Assembly (NCBI RefSeq): GCF_001546855.1
Contig: NZ_KQ958144.1
Coordinates: 1-64,000 of the forward strand
DNA: 64,000 nt
From: Megasphaera sp. MJR8396C
GTDB lineage: Bacteria; Bacillota; Negativicutes; Veillonellales; Megasphaeraceae
Reading direction: 5' to 3'
The notes under the pieces were generated by a model. That model had not been told where the DNA came from. It worked only from the letters and a program-made list of their open reading frames with translations, and searched no databases. Position numbers and translations under genes: made by a program. Positions 51,672-59,949 of this stretch are shown piece after piece (the stretch's first letter is position 1; every line of letters starts with the position of its first letter).

Positions 51672-51713
51672 TGATCTCCGTCGTTCTGCCGCATTGCGAA
51701 GGGAGAGAGTAAG

Positions 51714-52736
51714 ATGGAACAAGATACGCTGAGTATCTTTCAAAAAATAGCTCCCGATGTTATGGGGACCATTAAGGAACGATATTTACTATTGCGGCAT
51801 ATTGCCGACGCCGAACCGGTCGGACGCCGGACTTTGGCCGGCCTTTCCGGATTGTCTGAACGCGTCGTCCGCTCTCATGTCGACGTCCTGCGCCGCAGCG
51901 GCATCGTCCGCTTTACGACGCTGGGCATTGCCATGGAGCCGGAAGGAAAGCGACTCATGCCGGACCTCTTGGAATGCTTCCTGCGCCTGAATAACCTCGA
52001 TGACATCCAGCGTCAGATCCGGCAGAAGCTGGGTCTGAAAAATGTCTACATCGTTCCCGGCGACAGTGACAGCGATAAGACGGCTAAGGAAGAATTGGGG
52101 CGCCGCGGTGCCCTGCTCTTAAATGATCTCTTTGGCAGTGTCGATACCGTCGCCATCAGCGGCGGTTCGACCATGGCCGAAGTGGCCCGGATGCTGCCGG
52201 AATGCCTGGCCAATGTGACCATTTTGCCGGCCCGGGGCAGCATGGGTAACCACGTCGAAGTACAGGCCAACTACATTGCGGCCAATGTCGCGGCTAAGAC
52301 CCACAGCTCGTACCGGATGATTCACATCCCCGAAGGGCTCAGCGATTCAGCCCTGCAGATGATGCTCAAGGCCGACCGTCAGACCCAGGAAAACGTGGCT
52401 ATGACGGCCAGGGCCCAGGTCGTTATCTTTGGTATTGGCCGAGCCGACCGCATGGCCAGAAAAAGGGGCATGACCAACCTTCAACGCGATGCCCTGCACA
52501 GCCTTGGCGCCTGCGGCGAATCCCTTGGCTGCTACTGCGGCCTCGACGGCAAGATTTTATATGGTACGAATAATATCGGTATCTCGCTGCGAGAAATAAA
52601 ATATCACCCTCACGTCATCGCCGTAGCCGGCGGTGCTAGCAAAGCCGAAGCCATCGTCGGCGTCATGCGGGCCTGCCATACGGGCACGCTGGTCACTGAC
52701 GAAGGGGCGGCTGAAAAAATCATACAACTGCTTTAA
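51714..52736 (+). CDS. cggR: Central glycolytic genes regulator, SorC family
   Basis: A 340-residue SorC/DeoR-type regulator. An N-terminal winged helix (LAGLSGLSERVVRSHVDVL, about 40-65) precedes a sugar-phosphate sensor domain with VDTVAISGGSTMAEVARML, RGSMGNHVEVQANYIAANVA (two parts) and IIGRADR-like FGIGRADRMA. CggR represses glycolytic genes and is released by fructose-1,6-bisphosphate. Here it lies between gpmI and pgk rather than in front of gapA. Confidence 0.92.
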   Translation: MEQDTLSIFQKIAPDVMGTIKERYLLLRHIADAEPVGRRTLAGLSGLSERVVRSHVDVLRRSGIVRFTTLGIAMEPEGKRLMPDLLECFLRLNNLDDIQRQIRQKLGLKNVYIVPGDSDSDKTAKEELGRRGALLLNDLFGSVDTVAISGGSTMAEVARMLPECLANVTILPARGSMGNHVEVQANYIAANVAAKTHSSYRMIHIPEGLSDSALQMMLKADRQTQENVAMTARAQVVIFGIGRADRMARKRGMTNLQRDALHSLGACGESLGCYCGLDGKILYGTNNIGISLREIKYHPHVIAVAGGASKAEAIVGVMRACHTGTLVTDEGAAEKIIQLL

Positions 52737-52755
52737 TTAGAGGAGGAACCTATTC

Positions 52756-53937
52756 ATGAAAAAAACAATCACCGACGTCAATGTCGAAAACAAACGCGTT
52801 TTTGTCCGTGCAGACTTTAACGTACCCCTTGATGAAAACTGCAATATCACTGACGATACGCGTATCCAGAAGACGCTGCCGACGATTAAATACTTGCTCG
52901 AACACAATGCGGCTGTCATCTTGTCCAGCCACCTTGGCCGTCCGAAGGGACAGGTTGTCGAAAAGTATTCTTTGAAACCCGTCGCAAAACGCCTGTCTGA
53001 ACTCCTCGGCGTCGACGTCAAATTTGCTCCCGATTGTGTCGGTGCTGAAACGAAGGCCATGGCCGACGCTCTCAAACCGGGCGAAGTTCTCCTCTTGGAA
53101 AACCTCCGTTTCCATAAGGAAGAAGAAAAGAACGGTGAAGATTTCGCTCGTCAGCTCGCTTCCTTGGCTGAAGTCGGCATCAACGATGCTTTCGGCTGCT
53201 GCCACCGCGCTCACGCTTCCGTTGCCGGCATCACTCAGTTCCTGCCCATGGCTTCGGGCTTCCTCCTCGAAAAAGAAATCCGCTTCATCGGCGGTGCTGT
53301 CGATAACCCGGCTCATCCCTTCGCAGCTATCATCGGCGGCGCTAAAGTATCCGATAAGATTGAAGTTATTTCCAACCTCTTGCCGAAAGTCGATCTCATG
53401 ATCATCGGCGGCGGCATGGCCAACACCTTCTTGGCTGCCCAGGGCTATGGCATCGGCAAATCTCTCGTCGAAGCCGACAAAATCGACTTGGCTAAAGAAC
53501 TCATCGCCCAGGCTAAAGAACAGGGCACGAAACTGCTCCTTCCGGTCGACGTCATGGTCGCTGCTGAATTCAAAAACGACGCTGACCACAAAGTCGTCTC
53601 CGTCGATGCCGTTCCGGCCGATTGGATGATCCTCGACGTCGGCACCAAGACCCAGGAACTCTTTGCCAAAGAATTGGCTTCCATGAAACTCATCGTTTGG
53701 AATGGTCCTATGGGCGTCTTTGAAATGGAAAACTACGCCAAAGGCACGGAAGCCGTTGCTAAAGCCGTTGCTGATTCCGACGCTGTTTCTATCGTCGGCG
53801 GCGGTGACTCCGTTTCGGCTGTCAACAAGACCGGTCTTGCCGACAAGATCAGCCACATCTCGACGGGCGGCGGTGCTTCCCTCGAATACCTCGAAGGCAA
53901 ACAGCTCCCGGGCGTCGTTGCTTTGAGCGATAAATAA
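52756..53937 (+). CDS. pgk: Phosphoglycerate kinase
   Basis: A 393-residue kinase: [15 protein letters not shown] at the N-terminus, [26 protein letters not shown], and the C-terminal nucleotide site [20 protein letters not shown] and [14 protein letters not shown]. It makes ATP from 1,3-bisphosphoglycerate. ATG follows GGAGGAA, 20 bases after cggR. Confidence 0.97.
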   Translation: MKKTITDVNVENKRVFVRADFNVPLDENCNITDDTRIQKTLPTIKYLLEHNAAVILSSHLGRPKGQVVEKYSLKPVAKRLSELLGVDVKFAPDCVGAETKAMADALKPGEVLLLENLRFHKEEEKNGEDFARQLASLAEVGINDAFGCCHRAHASVAGITQFLPMASGFLLEKEIRFIGGAVDNPAHPFAAIIGGAKVSDKIEVISNLLPKVDLMIIGGGMANTFLAAQGYGIGKSLVEADKIDLAKELIAQAKEQGTKLLLPVDVMVAAEFKNDADHKVVSVDAVPADWMILDVGTKTQELFAKELASMKLIVWNGPMGVFEMENYAKGTEAVAKAVADSDAVSIVGGGDSVSAVNKTGLADKISHISTGGGASLEYLEGKQLPGVVALSDK

Positions 53938-53972
53938 GTCGTTTCATACTATTTCATATACATACGCCGGAT

Positions 53973-54025
53973 GCCCGGAACTTCCACTGTCCTGACGGCA
54001 TGCTCCTGAGGGACAGGGGCCGGGC
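53973..54025 (+). other. Structured pgk-tpiA spacer
   Basis: GCCCGG (53973-53978) pairs with CCGGGC (54020-54025), and ACTGTCCT pairs with AGGGACAG inside, giving a long hairpin without a T tract. It may stabilise or process the mRNA between pgk and tpiA; it does not look like a terminator. Confidence 0.55.
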
Positions 54026-54052
54026 AGATCTGGCCAAGGAGGAAAATTTATT

Positions 54053-54814
54053 ATGCGTAAAACTATTATTGCCGGTAACTGGAAAATGAATCATTTAGGC
54101 GCAGACGCTAAGGCTACGATCCAGGGCCTCATCGAAAAAATGCCCAAAGACGTAAAAGCTGAAGTCGTCATCGCTCCCGTTTTCCCGTATCTTTCGACGG
54201 CTGTTGAAATGACCAAAGGCACGGCTATTCACGTCGCTGCTCAGAATATGCACTGGGAAGAAAATGGCGCCTTCACGGGCGAAGTTTCGCCGGCCATGCT
54301 CGTCGATATCGGCGTAACACACGTCATCCTCGGCCATTCCGAACGCCGGACCTATTTCAATGAAACGGATGAAACGGTCAACAAGAAGACCAAAGCCGCT
54401 CTCGCTCACAACTTGACGCCGATCGTTTGCTGCGGCGAAACCCTCGAACAGCGCGAAGAAGGCATCATGCAGTCTTGGATCGAAGGCCAGATTGAAAATG
54501 CCCTCAAAGGCATTTCTGAAGCTGACATTAAAAAAGTTGTCATCGCTTATGAACCGATCTGGGCTATCGGCACGGGCAAGACGGCCAGCGCGGCTCAGGC
54601 TGAAGAAGTTTGCGCCATTATCCGCAAAAAATTGGCTGCCCTCTACGGCGCAGCTGCAGCTGAAGACGTATCCGTCCTCTACGGCGGCAGCGTTAAAGGC
54701 GGCAACGTCGCTGAACTGACTGGTTCTGCCGATATCGACGGCGGCCTCGTTGGCGGTGCCAGCCTCAAAGCCGATGACTTCTTAGCCATCATCAACAATG
54801 CTGTTGTAAAATAA
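54053..54814 (+). CDS. tpiA: Triosephosphate isomerase
   Basis: A 253-residue TIM barrel with the catalytic Lys in IAGNWKMNHL, His in GHSERRTYF, Glu in AYEPIWAIGTGKTAS, and the phosphate-binding VLYGGSVKGGN. It closes the glycolytic cluster and is followed by a strong terminator. Confidence 0.98.
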   Translation: MRKTIIAGNWKMNHLGADAKATIQGLIEKMPKDVKAEVVIAPVFPYLSTAVEMTKGTAIHVAAQNMHWEENGAFTGEVSPAMLVDIGVTHVILGHSERRTYFNETDETVNKKTKAALAHNLTPIVCCGETLEQREEGIMQSWIEGQIENALKGISEADIKKVVIAYEPIWAIGTGKTASAAQAEEVCAIIRKKLAALYGAAAAEDVSVLYGGSVKGGNVAELTGSADIDGGLVGGASLKADDFLAIINNAVVK

Positions 54815-54830
54815 ATTGGATTTCCATTTC

Positions 54831-54864
54831 CCCGCACGCTTCTCTCGATTCGTGCGGGTTTTTT
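54831..54864 (+). terminator. Terminator after tpiA
   Basis: CCCGCACG, 12-base loop, CGTGCGGG, then TTTTTT. Confidence 0.9.
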
Positions 54865-54938
54865 CTGTCTGTGAGGACTTTTGCATGACTGCCTCTACTT
54901 TGATACAATAAAGAACAGGTGATGAAGGAGGTATTCAT

Positions 54939-55889
54939 TTGAATTATATTTTATACGTCTTTTCTTTTTTGTGTATGGCCATAGGCGGAGGGGCCTGGTT
55001 CTTTTATAATCGCCCCGTCGGGACTGTGGGCATCATTCTTTCCCTCTATATTCTCTATCGACTGGAACGGCAGCCCCGCCTGTTGTCCTTGAAACTTACA
55101 CGGCGGAAGGGAAAGTCGGGCGGCCAATATGATGCTTCTTTTGAAAAAGCCGTAGCCGATTTTAATCGTATGGAAGGTGAGCGGTGGGACTTGACCGATC
55201 CGGACCTTAAAGAAACGGCTGCCAATATGCAGCATATTGCCCGTAATCTCCTCTACTACTTGCAGCAGTATCCGGAACGGATTCCCTTAGCCGATCCTTT
55301 TATTCATTACTATCAGGACCGAGCCGTCTTTTTGGTCCACAAATATAAGCAGCTCGTCGCGACGGGCCTTAAAACCCAGAAGGTGGTGGCGACAAAGCAG
55401 AAGGTAAGAACTTTGCTGACCCAGATGGACGAAGCTTATGAAAATCAATTTACCGAGGTCCTGCAGGGAGAACTGCAGGTGATTGACGGGGAAGTCGTCG
55501 CTATGACCCGCAATTTAGCCAATCGGGGTGTCTATCGGGAAAATGGTTCCGGTTCGGGAAAGCGGCGGCAAAGCGCCTTTTCGCGGTGGAAACAACGAGC
55601 CTCCAACCGCTTCGATGCCTATACGGACGGTACCTTTTCATCCATCACACCGGAACTGCGCCACAAAATCAATGAAGAACGGCTGATTACGGCGGCACTG
55701 GCCTTCTTCTTAGGTTCCTTTGGCCTTCAGCACTTTTACATGAAGCGCAATCGGCGAGGCTATGTCTATGTGCTGTTTTGCTGGACCTTCATTCCCGGAT
55801 TTTTAGGAATCGTCGAAGGGATGCGGTTGGTAAATATGACGACCGATGAATTTTACTACGCATCGTATTTACGCAAATACAGAGCCTGA
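54939..55889 (+). CDS. XpaC-like and TM2-domain membrane protein
   Basis: A 316-residue protein starting at TTG 54939 after AAGGAGG. Two membrane segments at the N-terminus, a soluble helical part (about 55-190) resembling the XpaC/5-bromo-4-chloroindolyl-phosphate family, a basic linker, and a C-terminal TM2 domain (ALAFFLGSFGLQHFYMKRNR, then GYVYVLFCW and FIPGFLGIVEGM). TM2 modules occur in many small membrane proteins of unknown role. The two-module combination suggests an envelope-associated function, otherwise unknown. Confidence 0.7.
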   Translation: MNYILYVFSFLCMAIGGGAWFFYNRPVGTVGIILSLYILYRLERQPRLLSLKLTRRKGKSGGQYDASFEKAVADFNRMEGERWDLTDPDLKETAANMQHIARNLLYYLQQYPERIPLADPFIHYYQDRAVFLVHKYKQLVATGLKTQKVVATKQKVRTLLTQMDEAYENQFTEVLQGELQVIDGEVVAMTRNLANRGVYRENGSGSGKRRQSAFSRWKQRASNRFDAYTDGTFSSITPELRHKINEERLITAALAFFLGSFGLQHFYMKRNRRGYVYVLFCWTFIPGFLGIVEGMRLVNMTTDEFYYASYLRKYRA

Positions 55890-56065
55890 CGGAAAGGATT
55901 TTTGCCGAAAATAAGTTTTTATGAAAACTGTTTGTAAAATATATAGAGAAAAAAGACGAAATATGTTACCATCAGACGAGAGGGGCTAATAGTTCAGGCC
56001 GTATGTAAGTTATTTTGATATGGAGTATCTATCGTTTCTTGGATTTTTAATTAAAAGGAGAACTC

Positions 56066-56401
56066 ATGATACAAAAATACTTTTCCTACACCGGACGACT
56101 TAACAGACTGCGCTATTTTTTAAGAATTCTCGTCGTTATGATTCTTGCTTCCATTTTAGGGACCTTATTGGTACAAGTTTCTGAATATCTGGCTTATATT
56201 GTATCCTTCATTGCCTCTATCAGTGCCATTATGTTGGGCATCCGTCGCTGCCATGATCTCGACCGGAGCGGTTGGTTTTATCTGTTGATGTTTATCCCCA
56301 TCATCGACTTCTTCGTGGCCCTGTACTTGCTGTTTGCGGCAGGGACCCCTGGTCCGAACCAGTATGGCGCCGATCCCTTGGACAGCCAGTTTGCCGGCTG
56401 A
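56066..56401 (+). CDS. DUF805 membrane protein
   Basis: A 111-residue protein with an N-terminal YFSYTGRLNRLRYFLR motif, three to four membrane spans, and the conserved IRRCHDLDRSGWFYLL and GPNQYGADPL ends of DUF805 proteins. The family is widespread and of unknown function. A close relative with a zinc ribbon lies 280 bases downstream. Start at ATG 56066 after AAAGGAG. Confidence 0.88.
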   Translation: MIQKYFSYTGRLNRLRYFLRILVVMILASILGTLLVQVSEYLAYIVSFIASISAIMLGIRRCHDLDRSGWFYLLMFIPIIDFFVALYLLFAAGTPGPNQYGADPLDSQFAG

Positions 56402-56558
56402 TAAAGAAACTTCCGGCATCCCAAAGTTTCTTTATGGATGGCATCTGTTTTTGTATTATCCATATCAGTACACCTCTTGCGCCGTAGCCCTGGTTGCTTG
56501 ACATATGAATAAAACGTACAGAGACTGTGAAGTATCCGGCCTTTATGCGTTGTGAAGA

Positions 56559-56592
56559 CCGTAGCCGCCTTTGTTGCTGCTACGGTTTTTTT
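56559..56592 (+). terminator. Terminator between the two DUF805 genes
   Basis: CCGTAGC, 14-base loop, GCTACGG, then T7. Confidence 0.88.
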
Positions 56593-56625
56593 ATGTATAC
56601 GTAAAGAAAAAATTGTATTTTGTTA

Positions 56626-56634
56626 TGGTATAAT
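56626..56634 (+). promoter_or_regulatory. Extended -10 promoter of the second DUF805 gene
   Basis: TGGTATAAT, a TGn-extended -10; no -35 at the proper distance. Confidence 0.6.
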
Positions 56635-56680
56635 TTATTATAAAAGAATAAACATAATACGTTGGAAAGAAGGCTTTTAG

Positions 56681-57205
56681 ATGGATAAGTTTTGTTCATA
56701 CTGTGGGGCTCCCTTGGCTGAAGGGGCGAAGTTTTGTGGTCATTGTGGAAAGAAAGTTGGGATGCCTTCAGGAGAAGTCGATGTTGAGCCTAACTCCGAC
56801 TTCCGTGTATTTCCTAATCGGGATTATTATGATAAAAACCCAGCTAATGACTATACGATTAAGGAACAATACTTTTCCTATCACGGGCGTCTCAATCGTA
56901 AGCGGTATTTCTTTAGAAGCCTTGCGGAAATCTTTGTTTTTGTAGTTCTGGTCATCCTATCTGTGGTTATTTTCCCATTGATGATATTGGTGGTTCCCGC
57001 TGCGATTGCCATTACCGTTTCCGGTGTCATGCTGACCATTCGGCGCTTCCATGATCTTGATAAAAGCGGCTGGTTCTATCTCTTTTTATTCGTTCCCGTT
57101 GCCGATGTTATCGTCTCGCTTTACTTGGTATTTGCCAAAGGGACAGACGGTCCCAATCGCTATGGTCCCGATCCGTTGTTCGAGGCACCGCTGTTGAAGC
57201 ATTAA
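56681..57205 (+). CDS. Zinc-ribbon DUF805 membrane protein
   Basis: A 174-residue protein: an N-terminal zinc ribbon (CSYCGAPL then FCGHCGKKVG, residues 4-27), a polar linker, and a DUF805 domain with YFSYHGRLNRKRYFFR, three or four spans, IRRFHDLDKSGWFYLFLF and GPNRYGPDPL. It looks like a duplicate of the upstream DUF805 protein with an added zinc-binding head. Function unknown. Confidence 0.88.
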   Translation: MDKFCSYCGAPLAEGAKFCGHCGKKVGMPSGEVDVEPNSDFRVFPNRDYYDKNPANDYTIKEQYFSYHGRLNRKRYFFRSLAEIFVFVVLVILSVVIFPLMILVVPAAIAITVSGVMLTIRRFHDLDKSGWFYLFLFVPVADVIVSLYLVFAKGTDGPNRYGPDPLFEAPLLKH

Positions 57206-57263
57206 CATAACCTTTGCCTTGCGAAGGGAATCATAAGTTTTCTTAGTATAAGGAGGATTTGTT

Positions 57264-58043
57264 ATGTCTTTAAATCGTCTGCGTGATTTGGCGGCGGCTA
57301 AAAGTGCAGCTATCGGTACTTTTGTCAGTATGGGGAATATGTCGGAAGTGGAGTGTCTCGGCTATACGGGTCTTGATTTTGTCGTCATCGATACGGAGCA
57401 CGGCCCTTTTGATACGGAAACAATGATGAACCTCATCCGAGCTGCTGAATTGGTCCACCTCGTGCCCGTCGTGCGCCTGGCCAATGTCGACCATAAAGAC
57501 ATCCAGCGGGCGGCTGACTGCGGAGCTCAGGCCATTATTTTACCTTGTCTTCGAGAACTCGATGATTTTAAGAAAGCCGTAGCCTTGGCTAAATACGCGC
57601 CCATTGGGCAGCGAGGGTTCATCAAAGGGCGGGGAACCCATTTTGGCAACGCTCCTTGGGCGGCAACGGAGACGTTGGAAGAGTATTATGCCAACAGCAA
57701 TGAACGGCTCTTAGTCATGCCACAGTGTGAAACGAAGGAAGCCTTGGAGCAAATCGAAGACATCGTTCAAATTGAAGGATTAGATGGCATCTTCATCGGT
57801 CCCTACGATCTTTCAACCTGTCTCGGTATCCCAGGCCAATTTGAGACCCCGGTTTTTAAAGAAGCCACGGATCGGATCCTGAAAGCTTGTCACGACGCCG
57901 GAAAGCTTTGCTATATCTTTACCGGTACGACCAATCAGGCCAGAGACTATATTGCTCAAGGTTACGACGGCATCGCCCACAATCTCGACTTCAATATCCT
58001 CATCGAGGCCTATAAACAAGTCGTGGCCGATATCCGAAAATAG
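57264..58043 (+). CDS. HpcH/HpaI-type 2-oxo-acid aldolase
   Basis: A 259-residue class II aldolase. DFVVIDTEHGPFDTETM, VPVVRLANVDHKDIQRAAD, GAQAIILPCLRE and GLDGIFIGPYDLSTCLG hold the metal Glu/Asp and pyruvate-binding Arg. Such enzymes split 2-keto-3-deoxy acids or hydroxy-oxo acids to pyruvate and an aldehyde. It lies convergent to the sorbose/mannitol-type PTS genes, so a link with sugar-acid breakdown is possible but unproven. Confidence 0.87.
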   Translation: MSLNRLRDLAAAKSAAIGTFVSMGNMSEVECLGYTGLDFVVIDTEHGPFDTETMMNLIRAAELVHLVPVVRLANVDHKDIQRAADCGAQAIILPCLRELDDFKKAVALAKYAPIGQRGFIKGRGTHFGNAPWAATETLEEYYANSNERLLVMPQCETKEALEQIEDIVQIEGLDGIFIGPYDLSTCLGIPGQFETPVFKEATDRILKACHDAGKLCYIFTGTTNQARDYIAQGYDGIAHNLDFNILIEAYKQVVADIRK

Positions 58044-58089
58044 ATGGGGACGAAAAGTATTGACTAAATCGCACGGATAATATTGCATG

Positions 58090-58138
58090 AAAAAAGCCTT
58101 GTACCTGATGACCGGAGTCATCAGGTACAAGGCTTTTT
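58090..58138. terminator. Bidirectional terminator
   Basis: AAAAAGCCTTGTACCTGATGA and the matching TCATCAGGTACAAGGCTTTTT flank a short CCGGAG loop; a perfect stem with A/T tails serving the convergent aldolase and dehydrogenase genes. Confidence 0.95.
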
Positions 58139-58173
58139 CCTAATGTATAGAGAATTTGAGAAGGAAAGCGTAA

Positions 58174-59439
58174 TTAGATTTCGACGTTGAAGTGTTTGAG
58201 AATCATTTTTTCAGCTTCACCGTTCCACAGGCCCTTATGGGCTTTGCAGCATTTGTCCAGTTCTAAGAAGAACGGGTCTTTTTCGCCGAGTTTAGCGAAG
58301 TCTTCGATAGCTGTCATGGGCATGTTGAACTGGGTATAAGCCAGTTTTTTGCCGCCAGGGATGTTGGGAAGATTCAAAGTCGTTTCAGCGATGCTGTCGA
58401 TGCCGCCGACGTGTGTTACCATGACGGCCGGATCGATGATGCCTTTGGCTGCCAGGGTGTTGGCTTCGATGAGGTCATTGTTGTTGCCGCCTGTCGTGCC
58501 CATGATATGGGTGCTGGTGTAGTGGCAGTCGTAAAGGTTGATTTCAGCGCTGAAGTTTTTGTCCGTCGGGCCGGAGAAGAAGTTGAGGCATCCGTCAAAG
58601 GCCAAGAGGCGGTTGCCGAGTTCAGCAACGGCGCGGATCGGGGTGTAGACGAAGACGTCGTCGTAGCCGTGGCCATCGGTGAGGGCCATGAGTTCGTCAT
58701 AAGCCGTGTCCATGTTGGACGTGTTGACGTAGATGAGTTCGACGCCGTTTTCGGCTGCGTATTCCGGGGATACGACTTCTTTGGCTCTGGCGATGCGGGC
58801 ATCATTGATATCGGTGACGACGATGCGTTTCGGTTTGTTTTTATAGTTGATGCCGTAGCTTACTGCGCCGAGACCCATGGGGCCGCAGCCGCCGAGGATG
58901 ATGATGTTGCCGCCTTCTTTGGTGCCCATAGCGTGGTCGTAGTTCTGTTTATTCGTATGGTAGTTGGCATGATAGCCGCCGATGATGCAGCTCATGGGTT
59001 CGCCCAAGGAGGCTTCGAAGAAGCTTTCTCCTTCGTAAGGCATGAGAGCGCCTAATTCCATGACTTCATGAGGGAAGATGCAGTACGTAGCGTCGCCGCC
59101 GAAGAATTCATAAGAATAGCCAGGGGAGGCCAGGCTGCCTTTGTAGTTCAAGGCCGGCTGCTGAGCAAAACGCATGCCCGGTTTGAACTGATCCTGCCAT
59201 TTTTTGCCGACTTTTACGATGACACCGGCAAATTCATGACCCGTAATGATCGGGTTGGTATCGATGTTCTGGGGAGCTCGTTTGTGGTTTTTGCCCTGTT
59301 CAACGAGTTTGTATGTCGACATGCAGATGCTGTCGGTAATGATTTTCGCTAAAATTTCATCGTCTTTGATTTCCGGAAGTTCGAATTCTTCTAAACGTAA
59401 ATCGCGGGTACCGTACATTCTGACTGCTTTTGTTTTCAT
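58174..59439 (-). CDS. Zinc-type dehydrogenase, L-sorbose-1-phosphate reductase-like
   Basis: A 421-residue medium-chain dehydrogenase. GHEFAGVIVKVG carries the zinc Glu/His region, GGCGPMGLGAVSYG is the nucleotide motif, and MYGTRDLRLEEFELPEI is the usual start. Length and pattern match SorE-like enzymes that reduce sorbose-1-phosphate to glucitol-6-phosphate. It is the third gene of the EIICB-EIIA-dehydrogenase group, so it should act on the phosphorylated sugar or polyol that the PTS delivers. Substrate is inferred. Confidence 0.8.
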   Translation of the reverse strand: MKTKAVRMYGTRDLRLEEFELPEIKDDEILAKIITDSICMSTYKLVEQGKNHKRAPQNIDTNPIITGHEFAGVIVKVGKKWQDQFKPGMRFAQQPALNYKGSLASPGYSYEFFGGDATYCIFPHEVMELGALMPYEGESFFEASLGEPMSCIIGGYHANYHTNKQNYDHAMGTKEGGNIIILGGCGPMGLGAVSYGINYKNKPKRIVVTDINDARIARAKEVVSPEYAAENGVELIYVNTSNMDTAYDELMALTDGHGYDDVFVYTPIRAVAELGNRLLAFDGCLNFFSGPTDKNFSAEINLYDCHYTSTHIMGTTGGNNNDLIEANTLAAKGIIDPAVMVTHVGGIDSIAETTLNLPNIPGGKKLAYTQFNMPMTAIEDFAKLGEKDPFFLELDKCCKAHKGLWNGEAEKMILKHFNVEI

Positions 59440-59502
59440 GGTAAAATCCTCCTAAATAGGTAAGTAGATGTAGACGTTAATATTGAGTAACGAAGCAAAT
59501 GA

Positions 59503-59934
59503 TTAGGCTTCGAGGTTTGCAAAGGTATTGAAGATGTCGTCGGCCGAGCTGTGAAGCAAGTCTTCGACGTCGTCTTCATCGGAGCAGGTAATGGCGATGT
59601 TGCTCAGAATATCGAGGTGTTCATCGCCGACGCCGGCAATGCCGATGACGAGCTTTACCGTTTCGCCGCCCCAGTCGGTGCCGTCCGGGAAGGTCATGAC
59701 GACCAGACCCGATTTTTTGACTTCCCCTTTGCTGGCTTCAATGCCGTGGGGAATGGCGACGGCGTTGCCGATAGCCGTATTGAATACTTCTTCTTTATCG
59801 AGCATAGCCTGGGTGTATTTTTCGCTGGTGTAGCCATCCTCAGAGAAAATCTTTCCGATTTTTTTGATGATATCTTCTTTGGGCTGAGGCGGGCAGTTCA
59901 GGATGATATTTTTCTTCTGTAAAATGGTATTCAT
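59503..59934 (-). CDS. PTS EIIA component, mannitol/fructose type
   Basis: A 143-residue EIIA. The phosphorylated histidine is in GNAVAIPHGIEASKG (about residue 63). It passes phosphate from HPr to the EIIB domain of the adjacent EIICB. It lies 15 bases after EIICB on the same strand. Confidence 0.93.
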   Translation of the reverse strand: MNTILQKKNIILNCPPQPKEDIIKKIGKIFSEDGYTSEKYTQAMLDKEEVFNTAIGNAVAIPHGIEASKGEVKKSGLVVMTFPDGTDWGGETVKLVIGIAGVGDEHLDILSNIAITCSDEDDVEDLLHSSADDIFNTFANLEA

Positions 59935-59949
59935 AGAGAACGTCTCCTT

